Positions 57,438 through 64,000 of a DNA stretch of 64,000 bases are shown here, one piece after another (position 1 is the stretch's first letter; every line of letters begins with the position of its first letter). This DNA comes from Acanthosepion lycidas (taxonomy: Eukaryota > Mollusca > Cephalopoda > Sepiida > Sepiidae): NCBI GenBank assembly GCA_963932145.1, contig OZ010578.1:24457153-24521152 (forward strand), in the 5' to 3' direction. Both the position numbers and the translations under genes were made by a program. The notes under the pieces are model-generated. The model searched no databases. It saw nothing but the letters and a program-made list of their open reading frames with translations, and was not told where the DNA came from.

Positions 57438-57915
57438 AGAGTACAGACGGCGCCATAACAAAGTATCTCTCAAAATAAATTTACATCTATGCAGGAAGTA
57501 TAAACTCGAGTGTTCAGAAAAGCGCTTGGAAAGCAATCGGCCTGACGTGAACTTTTGCACAAAAGTATCCATGAATGGATCCTGATAGCATTGCAATACT
57601 TTGGGGTAATTACATCGTGAAGGTAGGGTAGACGATAATATAGTGGTACCAAAACCTGACCGAGAAAAACGGAAATGTTCTTAGCAGTAGCTCTAACTAT
57701 CCTTTTTCTATTTCCAGGAATCTTTTTGCCTCGCAGAACACCTTAATAATACCGGACATTATTTTGAGTGGAAAGATGACCACACTGTTTGGAACAGCTC
57801 ATGTGCTGAGGAAAGTGTTGTATCTATAAGTTGCAGCTCAGAATTGAGATACGGCCAGCATAGACCCTGCTGAAGAAAGAGTCGAAGAGCAAATCAAATA
57901 ATAATAATAATGATA
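57436..57915 (+). mobile_element. RLE-type LINE family B 3' fragment, copy 2
   Basis: Parallels 44020-44545: GCAGGAAGTATA, CGCTTGGA(A/T)AGCAATCG(G/A)CCTG, CAAAAGTA or CAAGAGTA, TGCAATA(C/A)TTTGGGG, then AATAATAATAATGATAATAG. Same strand and same position relative to family A as copy 1. Confidence 0.8.
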
Positions 57916-58123
57916 ATAGGTATAGGGGGGCGTAGGGCTAAAGAAAACTGGCATTGATTGTCCTGTGGAATTGTTACAGGAATGAATGGCAACAAAAAAT
58001 CTGGACTGTGTTGAACACTTAAAGTCAGAGGAAAATTACGTGATACCCAAATCTGCTGGTTTTGGCCCGTTAAGCATTCATTAATTACTAAATATTAAGA
58101 TCTTATCTGAGTACTAGTGAGAA

Positions 58124-58124
<1 letters not shown>

Positions 58125-58182
<58 letters not shown>

Positions 58183-58192
58183 GCCTGTTCAA

Positions 58193-58238
<46 letters not shown>

Positions 58239-58248
58239 GCCTGTTCAA

Positions 58249-58302
<54 letters not shown>

Positions 58303-58346
58303 GCCTGTTCAAATCGATCTATCTATCTATCTATCTATCTATCTAT
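58125..58346. repeat. (ATCT)n array split by three identical spacers
   Basis: Four ATCT blocks separated by the same ATGCCTGTTCAAATC at about 58181, 58237 and 58301. Confidence 0.97.
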
Positions 58347-58599
58347 ATAATAGATATAACAAAAAAGTTTGTAAGAAAGATATAAACAGCAAATAAACCT
58401 CAAACAAATAAAAAACAAGACAATCAAGATAGAAATCAAAATGGACGCATTATGTACAGAAACTCGACCGTTAACTGTTGTATTAGATTAAGTGAATAAA
58501 ATTCTAATATTGGAGAAAGTTATTCAAATTATGTCGTCTATATTTGCATAGATTGTGAACTCATATATTAAGAATATATTTTATATAAATAATAATTCT

Positions 58600-59310
58600 T
58601 CATTTTTCAAATAAATGACCATTGTTCCAGAATGTGGAGACTAGGCCTATCAGCGATTTATTCAGAATGCTACGTGGGCGTGGTATTCTCGCAGTGATGG
58701 ATTGCCCTTGACTATCTTTTGGATATAAGTCCAACTGATGCGAAGGATTCTTCGGAGGTTCGTTTGATGGAATAGTTGTAGACGATACAAAGTCTTTTCC
58801 TCGCAAAGGTATAGAAGGGTGGAGAAGACTACGGCCGGGAAGACCATGAGTTTTTTTTGTTTTTTTTTTATATAAAACCCGATGTATGCAGTATGAACCG
58901 CTTCCACCCTGTTGCAAAGGTCTCTCTCACAGGTGACATTATTCGAGATAATGACGCTATGGTAGGGAAATTCACCGACCATTTCTACCGGCTGTTCGTC
59001 GATGTTGATGCTGACATTTGGTGTTATTTGTCTGGGAGTCGGCTGGATGAGGATCTTTGTCTTTTAGACATTGACCTGCACCCAAAGTGTTTGTAGGCAT
59101 CGTTATAGAGATTTGCCGATCTTTGGAGGTTAATGACAGTCTTGTCCGCAGTCGCATTATCGTCAGCATACTGAAATTCTCGCACGCAGTTGGTAGTACT
59201 CTTTGTGCTACTAAATAAAACGGTTAAAGAATAAGAAATGACTGATCGAATTATCCGTATTATGAAACTCATAATGGACGCTGCGATAAGAGCTGATATT
59301 ACCATCATAG
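58600..59310 (-). mobile_element. LINE fragment, RT palm and C-terminus (endonuclease-RT type)
   Basis: The - strand reads CVREFQYADDNATADKTVIN then LQRSANLYNDAYKHFGCRSM (palm and following helix), and further on VVFSTLLYLCEEKTLYRLQL, FHQTNLRRILRISWTYIQK. A distinct lineage from the Jockey/CR1-like copies. Frameshifted. Confidence 0.8.
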
Positions 59311-59864
59311 TTTTATTACTGATCTCTACTGAACCAAGAAGTCATACTGCAAGTGAAAATACAAAATCATGAGATATTTCTTTTTTCGCTCTGTGTAACA
59401 GAATGTGGAGGCTTGGCCAGGATGGCCAGGATGGCCAGGATGGCCAGCGATTTGTCAGAATACTTCGTGGCGTGGTATTCTCACAGTGATAGATTGCCTT
59501 TGTCTAAGTTTTGGATATAAGACCAAAACGACACGAAGCTAACAGAGAGTTGCTGGAATTTTGAAGCCAACGCTTCCCACGCCCAGGTTCGATAGACGCA
59601 AGGCCAACGAGCGGGTATACGTTACCGTTGCCCCTAAAATCTATGCTGCCAGGTTGATCATTCTACTCGAATAAAGCGGATAATAAAAAGAAACCGTCTT
59701 TCATTGAAACCATGTATGAAGTGGCGTTGGTAGTCTGGGGAGATGAAGCCAGTTATGACGACATGGAACACAACGCCTTGATGAAAAAAAGGATTCTTTC
59801 TTTTATTTGCATTACATTTACAAAAATCAGAGTTTCCTTATTTTAGTCTACGTTTCATCTCCTC
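59311..59864. other. Duplicate LINE scrap at 59395-59525 plus unassigned sequence
   Basis: 59395-59525 repeats 58628-58740 in the same orientation (CAGAATGTGGAG, GTGGTATTCTC(A/G)CAGTGAT, TTTTGGATATAAG) with a GGCCAGGAT unit tandemly expanded about three times. The rest is unassigned. Confidence 0.6.
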
Positions 59865-60290
59865 TCTGACACTATTTTGAATTTGATTCTTCTCTTCTTC
59901 ATCTATGTGCCGTTGGCGATCATGGCTCTCCACAATTTCCTGTCTTTGTAGTTCATAATAAATGTTGACTTTATGCTATCTCTCTTAAACTTTGTTCCGC
60001 TATTCATTTTCTCACACTCGCTCGATAGTTTTAGCTTTTTTTCTCTGTCCACCTGCCGTCAATCTGTTAAGTATAAATTTCTTTTTTGTTTCCATTTTCT
60101 TTGAAACTTCATCGTCGTTGACATGTTCGATCCATGGTATTATCAGCATCCTTCTGTAGAAGCACATTTTTGTTGCTTCAAGGGCCATCTTCATGTTTGA
60201 TGACAGTGCCCAGCATACACCTCCATATACGACGATAGATATTACATCACTCTTTTCTTTGTCAACTTTCAATGCCAGTTAGATTCTGAC
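59865..60290 (-). mobile_element. LINE C-terminal fragment (endonuclease-RT type)
   Basis: The - strand open frame includes ISIVVYGGVCWALSSNMKMA then MCFYRRMLIIPWIEHVNDDE and VSKKMETKKKFILNRLTAGG. The Y-G-x-x-x-W and F-Y-R-R-M-L-x-I-x-W-x-E motifs are standard for this family. Confidence 0.82.
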
Positions 60291-61617
<1,327 letters not shown>

Positions 61618-61684
61618 AAAATATATAAAAAATAGGAAAGAACTCGTTAGGTAAATAATCCAAAGCGATGGAATCATATTTCTA

Positions 61685-61965
<281 letters not shown>

Positions 61966-62279
61966 ATATGACGAATTACTGAAAGATTTGTCAACTGAAA
62001 CAAGTGATTTGTGGATAACTTAGTAATAAGTGAATTATTACGCGAAGCTATATAATGAATATGAAAAAATTTTCGAAAAAAAGAGATTAATTTGGATCAA
62101 ATTTTATCGATCAATAAATGTGCATAGAAAATGATGGACCCGGTAACTAAGTAAGAGCTACGAGAAAACTTTATGGGGCATCCGAATCAAAATGAGAGAA
62201 AATTATCCAAAAAAAGAAAACACTCGAAAAATATGAGACGTTGGAACAGGGCCACGGGATGGCTTTTTAGTTTTAACGT

Positions 62280-62590
62280 CTCCTGAACTAAGCTTCTCTC
62301 TATGAATCACTTGAATACCCGTTGTTCCTGTTTCCAATCTGTATGGCTGATACTAACCTTCATGAAAGTGACTCTATATGGCTTCTCGGGTTAAAATTCT
62401 CAACTGGCATGAAGTGGGAGTTGAGTCAACTGCTAGGTTTGCTGCTCACAAAGTAGATTCAATTTGTAGTGCTAGAAAATTCTTTAAATGTCTCTAACAT
62501 ATTTATAATCTACCATTCGTCCATGCTTTAAATATTGCCGCCACATATGGCCTGGTATTCCTGCTTTATATTTAGAGATTCTTGATAAAA
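62280..62590 (+). mobile_element. LINE fragment (Jockey/CR1-like)
   Basis: Reads DSIWLLGLKFSTGMKWELSQ, then ILPPHMAWYSCFIFRDS after frame changes: the thumb and C-terminal segments of the main family. It is followed head-on by a - strand fragment of the same family. Confidence 0.7.
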
Positions 62591-62935
62591 TCCAAGAATC
62601 AGCAATATTAGTGGTTCTGGCGTGAAAAAGCGTGGAGAGATGGTAGACTTATGAATACGTAAGATAGATTCTGGAGAGAAAATCTGTCTAGCACGACATA
62701 GTGAACCAAATTTCTTACTAGCAACTGATTCAATATAGACTTTCCACTTCATGTCAGCCAAGAATATTAGCCCGAAAAGGCGTAACGAGTCACTGGAGGT
62801 TAACATCATCCATATTGGCGGGATGTAGAAAAGGGGGTCTCTCAGATAACGAAAATTGGAGAGAAAGTTTAGTTTTGGAGGCGTTAAAATTAACAAGCTG
62901 TTCCCTGCCCCAGTTAAAAGTAGATTGTATTTATT
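62590..62935 (-). mobile_element. LINE fragment (Jockey/CR1-like)
   Basis: The - strand reads RDPLFYIPPIWMMLTSSDSL, then RLFGLIFLADMKWKVYIESV, then SKKFGSLCRARQIFSPESIL and IHKS, the RT thumb to early C-terminal part of the family in one open frame. Confidence 0.82.
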
Positions 62936-63104
62936 TATTTATTTTTCCCGCTGAATCTTTGTTTTTGTAATATGTTAACTAAATTAGATATTTATTTATT
63001 TTCTCTTCATATGTCTATCTTTGCCTACATATTTCTTTAATACTTTTGTCTCTTTCTTTGTTTACGTGAATATTAATGTTTTCTTTCTCTCAGATGAAAG
63101 CAAC

Positions 63105-63500
63105 GCACCAGAGGTGAGATTCGAATTAAGCTGTGATAGAATTTCAACTATGTGTGTTTTGTAGCAATAGCTGTTGGAATATACAACACAGAAATCCGAA
63201 GACGCTTTGAAATAGCGAAAGATGACTTTCAGGAACTAAGTAAGAAGAAATATGAGAATTTCCTTAGAAACAGATAAAAGAGTAACGAATTTCAAAGTCA
63301 TACCTACCCACTTATATGGGAATGAATGCTGGAACAATTTTTTATTGATGAAGAAAAGACTCGACGTGACATAGATGGAGCCTGAGAAGACTATGAATTG
63401 ACGACGCGAGCAGCAACATTTTAACGAAAATTGGAGTTAGAAAATGAAAAAAAGCGTCAGTTGAAATAATTAGGACGCATTATACAGCGTAACTGGAAAA
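63105..63500 (+). mobile_element. LINE fragment (endonuclease-RT type), decayed
   Basis: Reads EIRRRFEIAKDDFQELSKKK, a T-Y-P-L-I-W-E piece, then KKRQLK-stop-LGRIIQRNW. The E-I-x-x-R-x-x-x-A-x-x-x-F and R-Q-L-K-(F)-L-G-x-I-x-R motifs are characteristic of this LINE group. Confidence 0.72.
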
Positions 63501-63599
63501 GTTTAATCACCCCAGAATATATTTGTGATGGTTAACAATGAGATATAAAACATAACTGATCTTATTCAACCACTTCATAATTGTAATGTTGAGATTAAC

Positions 63600-64000
63600 C
63601 GTTTCCATACAGGAAACATTCGCTATTCGTCGACCGAACAGTTAGCCTTACTGTCAATTCTCTCTCTCTCTCTCACAGGTAGGGTGGGCAAGCTTCTCGC
63701 TACTCTATCGCTTCTCCCACGAAAAGTGCTCGGACAAACTATATTCCGTGATCCCGCCAATTCAAACCTTCACAGCAAGGACACGCCATGCCACTTACAT
63801 AGTATCAAACCACCCATATTCCCTTCGTATTCCATTGCCGAGAAGTAAGTTCCACTCGAACAGCTTCTTTTCGCGAACCACTGTCCTGTGGAACTGACTC
63901 GAAAGAGGATACTTCCTCGATCGCTACAATCTTAACCTGTTCAAGTCTAGGGTTGACCATTAACTTCCACTCCTATCCGTACAAACTGCCTCTTAATATA
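63600..64000 (+). mobile_element. LINE 3' fragment (Jockey/CR1-like), runs off the window
   Basis: Reads ASFSLLYRFSHEKCSDKLYS, then LPRSKFHSNSFFSRTTVLWN before a stop and SLNLFKSRVDH-like text. Same module as 1172-1712. A (TC)n run at 63660-63676 precedes it. Confidence 0.75.

Overview
The window is animal nuclear DNA: AT-rich, intron-containing and dominated by retroelement debris and microsatellites. There are no operons or ribosome binding sites. The mix of tRNA-headed SINEs, many decayed LINEs, restriction-like-endonuclease LINEs ending in (TAA)n, Ty3/gypsy remnants and MADE1-like mariner MITEs fits a lophotrochozoan. My best guess is a coleoid cephalopod (octopus-like). That assignment is inference.

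Only two host genes are supported, and they are paralogues of the SLC16/monocarboxylate-transporter (MCT) family of the major facilitator superfamily. Gene 1 (+ strand) enters from the left edge and has seven coding exons: 112-258, 5505-5771, 8139-8233, 11112-11268, 13133-13402, 14814-14939 and 15962-16089. These join in a continuous frame of about 396 codons (roughly TM2 to the C-terminus). Gene 2 (- strand) is convergent with it. Its exons, in transcript order, are 35587-35414, 33689-33420, 32293-32167 and 28441-28314. Gene 2 carries a one-base insertion in its third visible exon, lacks one intron that gene 1 has, and shows no 5' half in the remaining 28 kb. It may be a pseudogene, or a gene with a very long intron plus an assembly error. 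Both paralogues lack the TM8 Asp/Arg pair that is important in MCT1.

Layout. 0-17.5 kb: gene 1, with introns full of LINE fragments, a MITE and duplicated pieces of its own exon/intron junction; serial decayed copies of its last exon follow it. 17.5-28 kb: repeats, including a LINE, a mariner transposase remnant, a foldback element with long inverted repeats and a SINE cluster. 28-35.6 kb: gene 2, with a MITE just behind its stop codon. 36-40 kb: a LINE, a long (TA)n block and a minisatellite. 40.3-45.2 kb: a chain of RLE-type LINE 3' ends separated by (TAA)n. 46-47.8 kb: inverted SINE-like repeats, including a near-perfect palindrome. 47.9-56.1 kb: two decayed Ty3/gypsy elements on the - strand. 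56.2-57.9 kb: two MITEs joined to a second copy of the RLE-LINE pair. 58-64 kb: tetranucleotide arrays, LINE fragments and another MITE.

The strongest candidates for something new are the (TAA)n-linked RLE-LINE cluster, the palindromic SINE composite, a dispersed CTGAAGA-stem-GAAA module and the MADE1-like MITE hairpin at the 3' end of gene 2. No database search was possible. Family names rest on recognised motifs, and boundaries of decayed elements are approximate.
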